Positions 1-8,867 of a stretch of DNA of 64,000 nt are shown one piece after another. The DNA is from SVFI01 sp964519385. GTDB lineage: Bacteria > Bacillota > Clostridia > Lachnospirales > Lachnospiraceae. The notes under the pieces were generated by a model. The model was not told the origin of the DNA. It did not search any database and saw only the letters and a program-made list of their open reading frames with translations. Every line of letters begins with the position of its first letter. Position 1 is the first letter of the stretch. The position numbers and the translations under genes were made by a program. The stretch lies in contig CAZFLR010000001.1 in assembly GCA_964519385.1 (NCBI GenBank), positions 1-64,000 on the forward strand, read 5' to 3'.

Positions 1-52
1 CGGACAAACGGTTTTCAAGACCGCCTCGTTATGACCACTTCGATACCTCTCC
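1..52 (-). tRNA. tRNA-Ser (anticodon UGA), 5' part, cut by window edge
   Basis: Read on the minus strand, the 5' end starts at position 52 with GGAGAGGTATCG, followed by a D-arm and an anticodon stem-loop whose loop reads CTTGAAA. The anticodon TGA is the complement of positions 15-17, giving tRNA-Ser(UGA). The variable arm, T-arm and acceptor 3' side lie beyond position 1. A perfect -35 and a good -10 lie just upstream, so it appears to be transcribed independently of ispD. Confidence 0.9.
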
Positions 53-83
53 ATTCGCTTACCTCTCGGTCAGCGCAAGGATT

Positions 84-112
84 ATTCTAGCAAATGAATT
101 TCATTGTGTCAA
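84..112 (-). promoter_or_regulatory. Sigma-A promoter for tRNA-Ser
   Basis: On the minus strand a perfect TTGACA (107-112), a 17-base spacer and TAGAAT (84-89) precede the tRNA 5' end by about 32 bases. The spacer holds a small dyad, AATGAA-T-TTCATT. It lies in the gap between the ispD stop and the tRNA. Confidence 0.75.
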
Positions 113-131
113 CAACTTTTTTCAAAGTTTT

Positions 132-869
132 TCATTTTTTTATTTTTTTCAAAAAAGCCTCGCAAATTACAAGGTCCTCCGGGGTGGTAATTTTAATATT
201 CGTATAGTCTCCTTCCACCAAAAAAACCTTACTGTCCGTCATATGCTCCACCACCATGGCATCATCCGTTACCAGAACTCCTTGTCTGAGAAGTTCCTCC
301 TCTCTTTGCAGAAGTTCTTCATATGCTTCGGCGACAAGTGTATATTTAAACGCCTGCGGGGTCTGCACTGCCCAGACTTTATTTCTTGGTGGGGTCTGCG
401 CACAGCAGCCCTCATCATCCACTATTTTGATTGTATCCTTCACCGGTGTTCCGATGACACACGCCTCTTTCTCACCGGTTTCCTCAATCAGTTTGTGAAT
501 GATGTCCGGTGTGACAAACGGCCGGGCACCATCATGAATAAGCACAATTTCTGTCCCGTCTTCCATCTCTTTGAGTGCACGCAGCCCGCCGGCAACCGAA
601 TGATATCTTTCTTTTCCGCCCGAGACAACGGCTTTAACTTTTTTAAAACCGTAAAATTCTACGATTTCCTTTTTGCAATATTCGATTTCATCTTTTCCCG
701 TCACAAGGACAACAGTATCTATTCCGCTTTGTTCAAAAGCACGAAGCGCGTAGTACAAAACCGGTTTTTTATCCAGCAGCATGTACTGCTTTGCCGTTCC
801 GCTCCCCATTCTTTTACCCTGTCCGGCAGCCAGGACGACCGCCGCCGTCTTCTTATTATTCATAAGCAA
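132..869 (-). CDS. ispD: 2-C-methyl-D-erythritol 4-phosphate cytidylyltransferase (IspD)
   Basis: Transfers CMP from CTP to methylerythritol phosphate in the MEP isoprenoid pathway, in the cytoplasm. The N-terminus has the nucleotide-binding LAAGQGKRMG motif. IHDGARPF and VQTPQAF in the middle are typical IspD signatures, and the length (245 aa) is normal for a stand-alone enzyme. Two starts are possible: TTG at 869, directly abutting the tsaD stop and 8 bases after GGGAG, or ATG at 863, with a longer spacing. TTG fits the ribosome site better. It is the last gene of the tsaE-to-ispD operon. No convincing terminator follows before the tRNA promoter. Confidence 0.95.
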   Translation of the reverse strand: MLMNNKKTAAVVLAAGQGKRMGSGTAKQYMLLDKKPVLYYALRAFEQSGIDTVVLVTGKDEIEYCKKEIVEFYGFKKVKAVVSGGKERYHSVAGGLRALKEMEDGTEIVLIHDGARPFVTPDIIHKLIEETGEKEACVIGTPVKDTIKIVDDEGCCAQTPPRNKVWAVQTPQAFKYTLVAEAYEELLQREEELLRQGVLVTDDAMVVEHMTDSKVFLVEGDYTNIKITTPEDLVICEAFLKKIKK

Positions 870-1898
870 TTATCTTTCTCCCAGTTTTAAATTAGGAATC
901 GCATTTAAAGTAAGGTCGCTGCGCGTTCCGCTGATATACTCATAATAGCCGGCCACTGCTATCATCGCTGCATTGTCCGTACAGTAAACGGGTGATGGTC
1001 TGTAAAACTCTATATTCCTGTCCGCACAGGCAGTTTCAAATGCCTGTCTCAATGCAGAGTTGGAAGCTACTCCGCCTGCGATTGCAAACTTTTTAAATCC
1101 ATATTCTTCCATCGCCTGCATGGCATGGTCTACAAGCACATCCGTGACAGCCTTCTGAAAAGAAGCAGCCACATCTGCCCGATTGATCTCCTCCCCCTTC
1201 ATCTCACACGAGTTGAGATAATTGAGTACCGCAGACTTCAGCCCGCTAAAGCTAAAATCATATACATTATCCCCAACCTTAGCCCTCGGAAAATGTATAG
1301 CCTCTGCATTTCCCTCTTTTGCCAGCTTGTCAATCTTAGGACCTCCCGGATAGCCGAGTCCTATGGCTCTTGCCACTTTATCGAATGCTTCTCCCGCAGC
1401 ATCATCACAGGTTCTGCCGACAATTTCATATGTTCCGTAATCCTTTACCACAACCAGATGCGTATGTCCGCCCGACACGACCAGACAAGCAAACGGGGGT
1501 TCCAGATTCTTATGCTCTATGTAATTCGCACTGATATGTCCTTCGATGTGATGCACGCCGACAAGCGGTTTTTTAAGTGCGAAAGCAAGCGCCTTTGCAT
1601 GCGCCACTCCGACAAGAAGAGCCCCGACAAGTCCCGGTCCGTATGTCACCGCAATCGCGGTAATATCGTCAAAAGTTACCCCTGCATCCGCAAGAGCCTG
1701 ATCTATCACCTGATTGATTCTCTCCACGTGCTTTCTCGAAGCAATTTCCGGTACAACACCTCCGTACAGAGTGTGCAGGTCTATCTGTGACGAAATCACA
1801 TTAGACAAAACCTCTCTGCCGTTTTTCACAACAGAGGCCGCTGTCTCATCGCAAGAACTCTCTATACCTAATATCAAAACATCCTTCTGCTCTGTCAT
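870..1898 (-). CDS. tsaD: tRNA N6-adenosine threonylcarbamoyltransferase (TsaD/Gcp)
   Basis: Catalytic subunit that transfers threonylcarbamoyl from TC-AMP to A37 of ANN-reading tRNAs (t6A). It has the ASKHA fold with the expected N-terminus GIESSCDETA. The metal-binding His pair lies in HHIEGH (residues 117 and 121), and the nucleotide-binding region reads VSGGHTHL and IAGGVASN. Its length of 342 aa is typical. Its partners TsaB and TsaE are encoded upstream in the same direction, separated by rimI, a small zinc protein, rnz and a membrane protein, so most of the t6A machinery is probably co-expressed. TsaC/Sua5 is not in the window. Confidence 0.97.
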   Translation of the reverse strand: MTEQKDVLILGIESSCDETAASVVKNGREVLSNVISSQIDLHTLYGGVVPEIASRKHVERINQVIDQALADAGVTFDDITAIAVTYGPGLVGALLVGVAHAKALAFALKKPLVGVHHIEGHISANYIEHKNLEPPFACLVVSGGHTHLVVVKDYGTYEIVGRTCDDAAGEAFDKVARAIGLGYPGGPKIDKLAKEGNAEAIHFPRAKVGDNVYDFSFSGLKSAVLNYLNSCEMKGEEINRADVAASFQKAVTDVLVDHAMQAMEEYGFKKFAIAGGVASNSALRQAFETACADRNIEFYRPSPVYCTDNAAMIAVAGYYEYISGTRSDLTLNAIPNLKLGER

Positions 1899-1922
1899 CT
1901 TTCTTTTTACACTTCCTTATGA

Positions 1923-2513
1923 CTATTTCCCCTCTGCAAGCTTCCAGCCGTATATTTTGTAATGTTCATTTTCATCTTTCCTCAAAATGAATACCATATT
2001 CGAGTTATACAAAATGTCCCCTTGCTTGACTCCGTAGTTACAATACAGCCTCGCCCATTCATATCCATTCTCAGAAAACGTCTCCACGTCAAGACTCGAA
2101 GACGGCTCATAGCTGACAACGGTTCTGTTTTTGTTTTTAAAATCCTGTATGTCGTACTTGAGAGCTGCCATATAATCCGCCTCGGTCTGATTTGCCACCA
2201 GCTCCGCATCATACAGGTCTCTCGCCTTCATGCCGAGTGCGTAGATATCCTCCGCGGAAAGCTCCTCATTATAAAAACATTGCGTAATTTCACTAAAATA
2301 TTTTACAACCTCTCTCGGAGTCGGCGGATAACTGATTTCAAGGTCACGGGCCAGCACCTGCTGTGTAGCCGTCATCACTTCTATTTCCGTCTCCGTTTCT
2401 TCAGGCTGCGATACATTTCTCCGTGAAAAAGAATAGAAATACCCTATAACCAAAAGAATCAGCACAACAGTAATCAGTAATCCTTTATTTTTACTGCAAA
2501 AAAATCTTTTCAT
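1923..2513 (-). CDS. Membrane-anchored protein of unknown function
   Basis: A 196-aa protein with a short basic N-terminus, one transmembrane helix at about residues 12-29 and a soluble, probably extracytoplasmic domain. I do not recognise a named domain. The domain has acidic helices followed by a C-terminal strand-rich part that ends in a YKIYGWKL-type segment, which resembles small NTF2-like or lipoprotein-like folds seen in Lachnospiraceae. That resemblance is an inference. It lies between rnz and tsaD, with about 36 bases to rnz and 24 to tsaD, so it is probably co-transcribed. The ribosome site AAAGGATG is weak and overlaps the start region. Confidence 0.7.
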   Translation of the reverse strand: MKRFFCSKNKGLLITVVLILLVIGYFYSFSRRNVSQPEETETEIEVMTATQQVLARDLEISYPPTPREVVKYFSEITQCFYNEELSAEDIYALGMKARDLYDAELVANQTEADYMAALKYDIQDFKNKNRTVVSYEPSSSLDVETFSENGYEWARLYCNYGVKQGDILYNSNMVFILRKDENEHYKIYGWKLAEGK

Positions 2514-2549
2514 CCTTTCGTACCGCCTCCCTTCTTTTATTTATGGTTC

Positions 2550-3464
2550 TTATTCATCCTCTTCAAAATCCAGTTCTAATGTCTGTCCGTCCTTTGCCGT
2601 AAGCGACGCTCCAAATATCCTGCGCACCTGCGGAAGATACTGATCCGGCCACGGAAGAGACGGGCTGTAATGCGTCAGCCACATCTGTTTTACCTTCGCA
2701 TCTCTGGCAATTTTTGCCGCCTCATAAAATGTCATGTGCTTATGCTCTCTTGCCTTCTGCTGCTTATCCTCCTCACCGTACATTCCTTCACAGATAAACA
2801 AATCTGCTTCCGACGCATTTTCTTCAATTGACCTGGTCGGCCTTGTATCGGTGCAATAGGTCACTTTTAATCCTTTTCGCGGAGCCCCCATTACCATATC
2901 AGGAGTGTAAGTTTTTCCTTCATACTCCACTATGTTTCCCTTTTGCAAAGGATTCCAGCAGCGAACCGGAATTCCGAGCTTTTTTGCCTTTTCAACCTGG
3001 AATTTTCCGGCGCGCTCCACAATCATATTATATCCGTAACAGATGACATTGTGGTTTACACGAAACGCCTCCAGTCTGTAATCACCCATGTCAATTCGCT
3101 CAAACGGTTCTGTCAGCTCGTGAAATTTGATTTCAAACGGCAGCTCCGGTGCTATGACACGAAGTGCACCCACCACTCTTTCAAGTCCCTTAGGTCCAAC
3201 CAAAAGCAATGGCTCCGTGCGCTCGGCATTGCCCATGGTGAGCAGCATTCCCGGCAATCCGCTGATATGATCCGCATGATAATGCGTAAAGCAGATGACA
3301 TCTATCGGCTTCGGACTCCAGCCCTTTTCCTTCATTGCTATCTGCGTTCCTTCACCGCAATCAATCAATATGCTTTTTCCATTGTATCTGGCCATCATGG
3401 ATGTCAGATACCGATACGGAAGCGGCATCATTCCGCCGGTTCCGAGCAGACATACATCTATCAT
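2550..3464 (-). CDS. rnz: Ribonuclease Z
   Basis: Metallo-beta-lactamase-fold endonuclease that trims tRNA 3' trailers in the cytoplasm. The zinc motif HYHADH (HxHxDH) lies near residue 60, further metal ligands are in YCTDTRPT and THYSPS, and the C-terminal HKHMTFYEAA block is typical. The length of 304 aa matches the bacterial short form. It sits with t6A genes, so the operon has a tRNA-maturation theme. About 36 bases separate it from the following membrane protein gene. Confidence 0.95.
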   Translation of the reverse strand: MIDVCLLGTGGMMPLPYRYLTSMMARYNGKSILIDCGEGTQIAMKEKGWSPKPIDVICFTHYHADHISGLPGMLLTMGNAERTEPLLLVGPKGLERVVGALRVIAPELPFEIKFHELTEPFERIDMGDYRLEAFRVNHNVICYGYNMIVERAGKFQVEKAKKLGIPVRCWNPLQKGNIVEYEGKTYTPDMVMGAPRKGLKVTYCTDTRPTRSIEENASEADLFICEGMYGEEDKQQKAREHKHMTFYEAAKIARDAKVKQMWLTHYSPSLPWPDQYLPQVRRIFGASLTAKDGQTLELDFEEDE

Positions 3465-3511
3465 TCTTTTTCCTCAACTTCTTATATCTAAAAACTTCCG
3501 GGGCAGACTCA

Positions 3512-3754
3512 TCAGATCATCTCCGGATTTTCCGTCTCCGACACAGGGATGCGGAACATACGAATCCACTCGTTATAACATTCTTCGCACAAATCAAACC
3601 GATGTGTCACACCATCTCTTTCCGAAAAATAGCCAAAGGTCTGTCTTCCCTCATAAGCCGAATCCTTCAGCATTCCGTTTTCCACAACCAGTTTCTTTTC
3701 GCAGCGATTGCAGATTACCTTCTGCAACACCTGATGTTCATCATATATTTTCAT
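3512..3754 (-). CDS. Small zinc-ribbon-like protein
   Basis: An 80-aa cytoplasmic protein with two Cys pairs, CNRC near the N-terminus and CEEC near residue 62, arranged as a four-cysteine metal site. The start is the ATG at 3754 because AGGAGG lies 7 bases before it; the longer reading frame upstream has no ribosome site. No enzymatic domain is visible. It lies between rimI (about 90 bases upstream) and rnz (47 bases downstream). A regulatory or RNA/protein-binding role is only a guess from the zinc site. Confidence 0.65.
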   Translation of the reverse strand: MKIYDEHQVLQKVICNRCEKKLVVENGMLKDSAYEGRQTFGYFSERDGVTHRFDLCEECYNEWIRMFRIPVSETENPEMI

Positions 3755-3844
3755 TTGTTTTCCTCCTGTTCCTGACAAAACAATTCAAATATAGCGTACA
3801 CCAGCACACCTTTATATGATAGTGGTAATTGTTGTTAGCACTGG

Positions 3845-4279
3845 CTAACGTTTCCACATAATGTATGCATCCTCTTTCGGAAAGTCATAAAAGCCCTTTC
3901 GCACACTTTCCGTCTCAAATCCGCACATCTCATACAATCGGATTGCACCCGGATTTGATACACGCACTTCTAAAGTATACGCGGACACACCGAGCTTTTT
4001 ACCTTTTTGCATGAAATCCTGCAAAAGCCGTCCGCCGATGCCTTCTCTCCGCCTGTCCGGTCGCACGGCAACCTGCGTGATATTCCCCTCATCCAGCACC
4101 CGGTACATTCCGCAGTAAGCCAGCACATCCGTCCCCTCTGCAGCAACCATATACAAATATTCTTCCTTATCCAGAGCATCCGTGAACGCCTGTGCACTCC
4201 ACGGTTCGGAGAAGCATTCGCTCTCCATCCGCGCCACCTGTTCCACATCACTCTTTTTCATCGGACGAATTTCAAGCAT
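3845..4279 (-). CDS. rimI: Ribosomal protein bS18 N-alanine acetyltransferase (RimI)
   Basis: GNAT-family enzyme that acetylates the N-terminal alanine of ribosomal protein S18. The acetyl-CoA loop is seen as RREGIGGRLL, and EVRVSNPGAIRLYEMCGF near the C-terminus is typical of RimI. The ATG at 4279 is chosen because GAGGG lies 8 bases upstream and the gene overlaps the tsaB stop by 8 bases, giving 144 aa, a normal length. The tsaE-tsaB-rimI order is common in Bacillota. Confidence 0.93.
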   Translation of the reverse strand: MLEIRPMKKSDVEQVARMESECFSEPWSAQAFTDALDKEEYLYMVAAEGTDVLAYCGMYRVLDEGNITQVAVRPDRRREGIGGRLLQDFMQKGKKLGVSAYTLEVRVSNPGAIRLYEMCGFETESVRKGFYDFPKEDAYIMWKR

Positions 4280-4997
4280 TATGTTTTCCCTCTTTTTCAA
4301 GACGTTCCCTCTCCGCCTGTGACAATCTTAAATAATCAGGTCTGTGCTCCGCTGCGGAAACGACATTGTCCTTTTCAAATTCTAATGCTGCCAGAGCTGC
4401 CAGAGCTGCTGCATCCTGACGATTACAGTTTGCAGGGGCAAACTCAAAATCAACGGCAGTTCTCTCCTTCAGCACAGAGGCATAAACCGGAACCCCGTCT
4501 CCAAGATATATTACCGGGCATCCCAGCTCATTTATCCTGTCTATCATCTCTTCAACCGCTACTGCACATTGTGGCTCCAGAACACGGAACTTCGTCTCCC
4601 CGTCCCTGCGTTCAAAGCGATACAAACCGGTATAAACCTGTCCGCGCCTTGCATCCATCAGCGGACATATCACCCTCTCCACCGCATACATCTGATACGC
4701 CATTGCATCCAGCGTAGGAATCTCAATAATCGGTTTTGCCAGTGCCTGCCCAAGGCCCTTTGCCGTAGCCGAGCCGATGCGCAGCCCTGTAAAAGAACCC
4801 GGTCCCTTTGCAACTGCAATCGCATCCAGACTGTCTAATTCAAACTCTGTCATCTTCGTAATTTCTGCCAGCATCGGCAACAAAGTCTGTGAATGCGTTT
4901 TCTTATAATTCACACTGTACTTTGCCAATATCGTGTCGCCGTCAAGAATAGCAACAGCGGCCACAAGCCCCGAGCTGTCTATCGCTGCAATCTTCAT
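4272..4997 (-). CDS. tsaB: tRNA threonylcarbamoyladenosine biosynthesis protein TsaB
   Basis: Non-catalytic ASKHA-fold paralog of TsaD that dimerises with it in the TsaBDE complex. The N-terminus reads MKIAAIDSS and the mid-region has GPGSFTGLRIG, the hallmark of TsaB. The start at 4997 lies one base after the tsaE stop, with GAAGG upstream; longer frames lack homology. Length is 241 aa. It overlaps rimI by 8 bases, so translation is probably coupled. Confidence 0.95.
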   Translation of the reverse strand: MKIAAIDSSGLVAAVAILDGDTILAKYSVNYKKTHSQTLLPMLAEITKMTEFELDSLDAIAVAKGPGSFTGLRIGSATAKGLGQALAKPIIEIPTLDAMAYQMYAVERVICPLMDARRGQVYTGLYRFERRDGETKFRVLEPQCAVAVEEMIDRINELGCPVIYLGDGVPVYASVLKERTAVDFEFAPANCNRQDAAALAALAALEFEKDNVVSAAEHRPDYLRLSQAERERLEKEGKHNA

Positions 4998-4998
4998 A

Positions 4999-5436
4999 TT
5001 ATCTGCCTTCTTTAATCGTAATTTTTCTGAATTCAAAACCTTTTTCTAAATTCTTCTCAATGCGAATCCATGTTGTCTGCTCCGGCATAAGTTCCTCAAT
5101 CAGATTCGCCCACTCCACCAGACAAACCCCGTCTCCAAAAAAGTAGTCCTCGTAACCGATTTCTTCCATTTCCTCCGGATCGCCGATTCTGTATACATCA
5201 AAATGATAGAGCGGAAGTCTCCCCTCATCATAAACCTGCAAAATGGTAAACGTCGGGCTGCTGACATGCTCACTGATTCCGAGCCCCTTGGCAAACCCTT
5301 TTGTAAACACCGTTTTCCCAACGCCCAAATCTCCGAGCAGCGCGTAAACACTACCCGGCACAGCTTCTTTTCCTATTTTTTCACCGAGAACAAAGGTCTC
5401 CTGCTCGCTGCTGCTTTCATATTCCATATATTCCAT
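4999..5436 (-). CDS. tsaE: tRNA threonylcarbamoyladenosine biosynthesis ATPase TsaE
   Basis: P-loop ATPase that drives turnover of the TsaB-TsaD complex. The Walker A motif GDLGVGKT lies at about residues 35-42, followed by VSSPTFT and YHFDVYRI, both typical of TsaE. The start at 5436 (ATG) has AGGTG 6 bases upstream; alternative GTG and ATG codons lie 6 to 9 bases further upstream. It is the first gene of the operon. The palindrome AGTGTACACT at 5471-5480 lies just upstream. Confidence 0.95.
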   Translation of the reverse strand: MEYMEYESSSEQETFVLGEKIGKEAVPGSVYALLGDLGVGKTVFTKGFAKGLGISEHVSSPTFTILQVYDEGRLPLYHFDVYRIGDPEEMEEIGYEDYFFGDGVCLVEWANLIEELMPEQTTWIRIEKNLEKGFEFRKITIKEGR

Positions 5437-5478
5437 ACACATCACCTGTATTTTATCATAAAGCGAAAAAAGTGTACA

Positions 5479-6030
5479 CTATTGTTTAAACTTCACTTTC
5501 TTCGGATCCATATATCTGCAAAGGATTTCAAGGAGAGCCACCGAATCCCCACCAAGATCTTTTCTCGGAAAAATAGAAGCATTTACTTTAGAAGTATATA
5601 CAATCACACTCTTTCCCGTAGAAACTGCCTTATACATATTCTCCCATCTCTGCATTTCCATTCTGCCATCCTGGGAAACATAAATTCCTTCCTCGGTAAA
5701 TGAATAGTGAAGCGGCTTTTTGAATGCCTCATTCGTTAACACCTGTCTTTTGGCATTCAGAAATAAATTCCACGGAAGATATGCAATAATCACAATACCT
5801 GCCAGCAAATAAATAAAACTTGCACCATTCATAAAAAACATGATGCACATAATTCCAAGCACCGTTGCCAGCGGTCCCGTCAGGCTCATATAAGTATGAC
5901 GGAGCATATAGTCATATAGAATTGACGCTGTCATATGGACATCCACCTCATATAACACCTCATCCTGATTCAGAACAAGTTCTTCACTTACATTTTCTTC
6001 CCGCATCTCCGGTACCATTTCCCGTTTCAT
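5479..6030 (-). CDS. YcxB-like two-helix membrane protein
   Basis: A 183-aa protein with an N-terminal cytoplasmic strand segment, two adjacent transmembrane helices (about residues 53-88) and a C-terminal domain containing HYSFTEEGIYVSQDG and a WENMYKAV segment. This layout matches the YcxB-like family, whose function is unknown. It stands alone between the terminator of the ABC exporter operon and tsaE. GGAGG lies upstream of the ATG. It may be co-transcribed with tsaE, since only about 40 bases separate them. Confidence 0.7.
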   Translation of the reverse strand: MKREMVPEMREENVSEELVLNQDEVLYEVDVHMTASILYDYMLRHTYMSLTGPLATVLGIMCIMFFMNGASFIYLLAGIVIIAYLPWNLFLNAKRQVLTNEAFKKPLHYSFTEEGIYVSQDGRMEMQRWENMYKAVSTGKSVIVYTSKVNASIFPRKDLGGDSVALLEILCRYMDPKKVKFKQ

Positions 6031-6094
6031 AGAAGTTCCTCCGTTTCATCCTGCAATATTTCCTTCACATTGAATTATCATATTATATGAAAAG

Positions 6095-6124
6095 AAAAAG
6101 TGCAAGCCATAACGCCTGCACTTT
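6095..6124 (-). terminator. Rho-independent terminator of the ABC exporter operon
   Basis: Minus-strand hairpin with perfect arms AAAGTGCA/TGCACTTT (6097-6104 and 6117-6124), extended inward by a G-U pair and two GC pairs, followed by a short run of U. It lies just after the permease stop. Confidence 0.8.
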
Positions 6125-6139
6125 ATTATGAAATCTTTA

Positions 6140-7372
6140 TTAATCGTGTCTGAGTGCTTCAATCGGACTCAGCTTTGCCGCCTTTCTCGCCGGGTAGATT
6201 CCGAAGAAAAGACCCACTCCCGTCGAAAACAGTGTCGTAACCAGCACAGTTACAGCCGTAACCTTCGCCGGAAATCCCATGATTCCGCACACCAGATTTG
6301 CTCCGCAGACTCCCAGAATAATTCCGATCACACCACCAAGCAGCGTAATAATTGCCGACTCAGCCAAAAACTGCAGCATAATCGAACGAGTTCTTGCACC
6401 GAGCGACTTTCGTATACCGATTTCACGGGTGCGCTCCGTCACAGATACCAGCATGATATTCATTACCCCGATACCGCCTACCAGAAGCGAAATCGCTGCG
6501 ACAAACACGACAAACACCGTAATCATGTCAATTACCTGAGTGATACTCTTCATCGAATCGTTAAAATCCTGCATCTGAATTGCTTTTGAATCCACCGGAA
6601 GCTGATATCTGCTGCGCAGCAGACGCAGAATTGCAGAAGCTGCGTCCGTTGCATACTTCGGTCCGTCCGTAAATACATAAAAGCTGGAAAAATCGTCAAC
6701 ATAATATCCAAGTGCCGTTCCCATCGTTGTAATCGGAAGCTCCATTTCAACCTCATCATAATATATCAACATTCCACTGAGACCACTCGCCGCATTATCC
6801 TGTCTGATACCGATGATTGTGCATTCCATTGACATTCCGTCTACCATTGTTTCAAAGCTCTCTCCGACAACATCGGTCGTACCAAACAGTGCAATCGCAC
6901 TACTCTCACGGATTACACACACCCGGCTGGCCGTCTCATAATCCGATTGGTTAAAATATCTTCCTTTAATAATGGGCTCCGTGTAAATATACTGTTGTGC
7001 CACCGTACCACCGTACAAAAAGGCAGAAAATTCACCTTTTTTACTACGCGCCGTACCATAGGTCTGATAGCTCGGACTGACTCCCTTTACATGCTCGATT
7101 TTTTCTTCTATCGCTTCAAAATCCTCCGTCGTAAACCGGATGTTCTCCTCCGTCGCTTCTCCCATCATACTGCCGGAATAAAAATATAATTGTCCGCCGG
7201 CCAGATTATCAAGCTCCTCATTAATCTGGTCCGAAACCCCGTTACCTATGGAAATAACCATGATAACGGAGGAAATACCGATGATGATACCCAGCATAGT
7301 CAGAAGAGAACGTCCTTTATTGCTCTTAATGTTCATGAGAGCCATTTTTACATACTCTAAAAACTGTGTCAT
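6140..7372 (-). CDS. ABC transporter permease, MacB/YknZ-like
   Basis: A 410-aa permease with a first transmembrane helix after residue 20, a large extracytoplasmic MacB_PCD domain, and three C-terminal helices of the FtsX fold (about residues 285-400). ERTREIGIRKSLGA in the coupling loop is characteristic. With the adaptor and ATPase upstream it forms a complete MacAB/YknXYZ-type exporter; in Gram-positives these export or resist antimicrobial peptides and toxins. The substrate here is unknown. It is the last gene of the operon, 13 bases after the adaptor. Confidence 0.9.
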   Translation of the reverse strand: MTQFLEYVKMALMNIKSNKGRSLLTMLGIIIGISSVIMVISIGNGVSDQINEELDNLAGGQLYFYSGSMMGEATEENIRFTTEDFEAIEEKIEHVKGVSPSYQTYGTARSKKGEFSAFLYGGTVAQQYIYTEPIIKGRYFNQSDYETASRVCVIRESSAIALFGTTDVVGESFETMVDGMSMECTIIGIRQDNAASGLSGMLIYYDEVEMELPITTMGTALGYYVDDFSSFYVFTDGPKYATDAASAILRLLRSRYQLPVDSKAIQMQDFNDSMKSITQVIDMITVFVVFVAAISLLVGGIGVMNIMLVSVTERTREIGIRKSLGARTRSIMLQFLAESAIITLLGGVIGIILGVCGANLVCGIMGFPAKVTAVTVLVTTLFSTGVGLFFGIYPARKAAKLSPIEALRHD

Positions 7373-7385
7373 AATCTCCCCCGTA

Positions 7386-8867
7386 CTATTCTTCTGTTAC
7401 TTCCTCACTATTCAGAGCGGAAGCATTGATTTCTGTCGCCTTCATTCCTTCTTCAATAACGCCCGTCACATTTGTGACAACCTTATCCCCTTCGGAAAGG
7501 CCGGAAAGTACCTGGACATACTCATCATCACTGAGTCCGATCTCAATCTCTCTCTTTTCAATCACGCCATCCGCGAGGATGTAGCAAAAGATTCCGTCAC
7601 TGGAATAGTTTACGCCTGCAGCCGGAATGATGAGCACATCGCTTTCCTCTGCCGTCTGTACCGACACCTTTGCCTCCATGCCTAAAATAATGGACGCATC
7701 CGGATTATCAATATGAACATCCGCCTCAACAACCGCAGCTCCGGAATCGTTTGCTGTCGCAATACGGCTGACCCTGCTCACGCTTCCCGTATAGACCTTT
7801 CCATTGATTGTAATCTCCGCTTTCTGTCCCTCAGCAAGCTTTTGTACATCATACTTGGTCACCGTGAGCGTTACCTTGAGCTTACCTGTATTGTGAACCG
7901 TAAACAGTTCCATGCCCTCTGTCACCGTCTGTCCCTGAACAGCCATTACATTGCTCACTACTCCGTCGAACTCTGCCTTCACGCCCTCGCCCGCAGCATC
8001 AAATCTGTCTTTTGCACTTTTCTCGGAAAAGCGGGCAGACTCTTTCACAGCCGCCTGCTGCGCTTTGCTTAAGGAAGCTGCCGGATCGGTCTCTTTCGTC
8101 ATTTCATACTCCTTCAGCAGAGCTTTATACTCCGCCAAATCACCGCTGCAGCTTGCAAGCGAATCCTCAAGAGCTTTTATATTGTAGCTTTCCAGCTTCT
8201 TTGTCACTCTTTCATATTCTTTTTGTGCTTCTTTTAAAGCCTTTGCAGCTTTTTTATTCCCAGGCTCTGCATTGAGCGTTTCTGTATAAGCTGTCACCTG
8301 CTTTTCCAGCTCTGCCTGTTTTCCCGCAAGTTCTGAAGCCTCATTGAGCTGACTGCTTATCTTACCGACACATTCCGTATAATGTGCTATATATTTCTTG
8401 GCATCCTCGTAATTCGCAGAGGCATCTGCTGCCTTTTTCTGCGCATCATCAATTCCTGCTATTACCGCATCTGCACCGTATGTACTGATTTTCGCTTCAA
8501 GCTCTGCCTGTTTCATCTGTTCCTCGAGGTTTTTCGTATTGTAGGCCAGCAGAACCTCCCCCTTTTTCACATATTCTCCTGATGCGGTCGAAAGACTTTC
8601 AATCTCGGCAGACACATCCGCAAAATATACTTTTGTCTCCTCAGAAGAAACGGTGCCCGAACCGTCCACCGTCTGTGCAATGCTTCCTTTCCATGCTTCT
8701 GTTACCTCTACCGGTGTCCCGATTCCAGTCATTGCCTCGGACATCTTTACTACCATCACAACTCCAAGCACCACAAACAAAACAACTGCTGCCGCCGTGA
8801 AAATCATCCATGGTTTGATTTTTTTCTTTTTTGAATCCGCTACTGTTTTATTCTCTTCCATTTTCAT
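7386..8867 (-). CDS. Efflux adaptor (HlyD/MacA/YknX-like membrane fusion protein)
   Basis: A 493-aa adaptor with one N-terminal transmembrane helix (about residues 20-45) and a biotinyl-lipoyl-like half-motif. A long charged alpha-helical hairpin (about 125-290, coiled-coil composition), the second lipoyl half (GEGVKAEFDGVVSNV), and beta-barrel and membrane-proximal domains follow. A Gram-positive lacks an outer-membrane channel, so it probably acts as an extracytoplasmic chaperone for the permease. Its start overlaps the end of the ATPase gene by about 20 bases. Either of two ATGs (8867, 8861) could be used. Confidence 0.88.
   Translation of the reverse strand: MKMEENKTVADSKKKKIKPWMIFTAAAVVLFVVLGVVMVVKMSEAMTGIGTPVEVTEAWKGSIAQTVDGSGTVSSEETKVYFADVSAEIESLSTASGEYVKKGEVLLAYNTKNLEEQMKQAELEAKISTYGADAVIAGIDDAQKKAADASANYEDAKKYIAHYTECVGKISSQLNEASELAGKQAELEKQVTAYTETLNAEPGNKKAAKALKEAQKEYERVTKKLESYNIKALEDSLASCSGDLAEYKALLKEYEMTKETDPAASLSKAQQAAVKESARFSEKSAKDRFDAAGEGVKAEFDGVVSNVMAVQGQTVTEGMELFTVHNTGKLKVTLTVTKYDVQKLAEGQKAEITINGKVYTGSVSRVSRIATANDSGAAVVEADVHIDNPDASIILGMEAKVSVQTAEESDVLIIPAAGVNYSSDGIFCYILADGVIEKREIEIGLSDDEYVQVLSGLSEGDKVVTNVTGVIEEGMKATEINASALNSEEVTEE

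Noticed and set aside
3833..3850. Hairpin gttagc/gctaac at the rimI stop as a terminator
   Set aside because: The stem is only 6 bp and no U-run follows on the minus strand; the operon seems to continue.
5471..5480. Palindrome agtgtacact upstream of tsaE as an operator
   Set aside because: Only 10 bp, overlaps the end of the upstream gene, and no convincing promoter surrounds it; may be chance.
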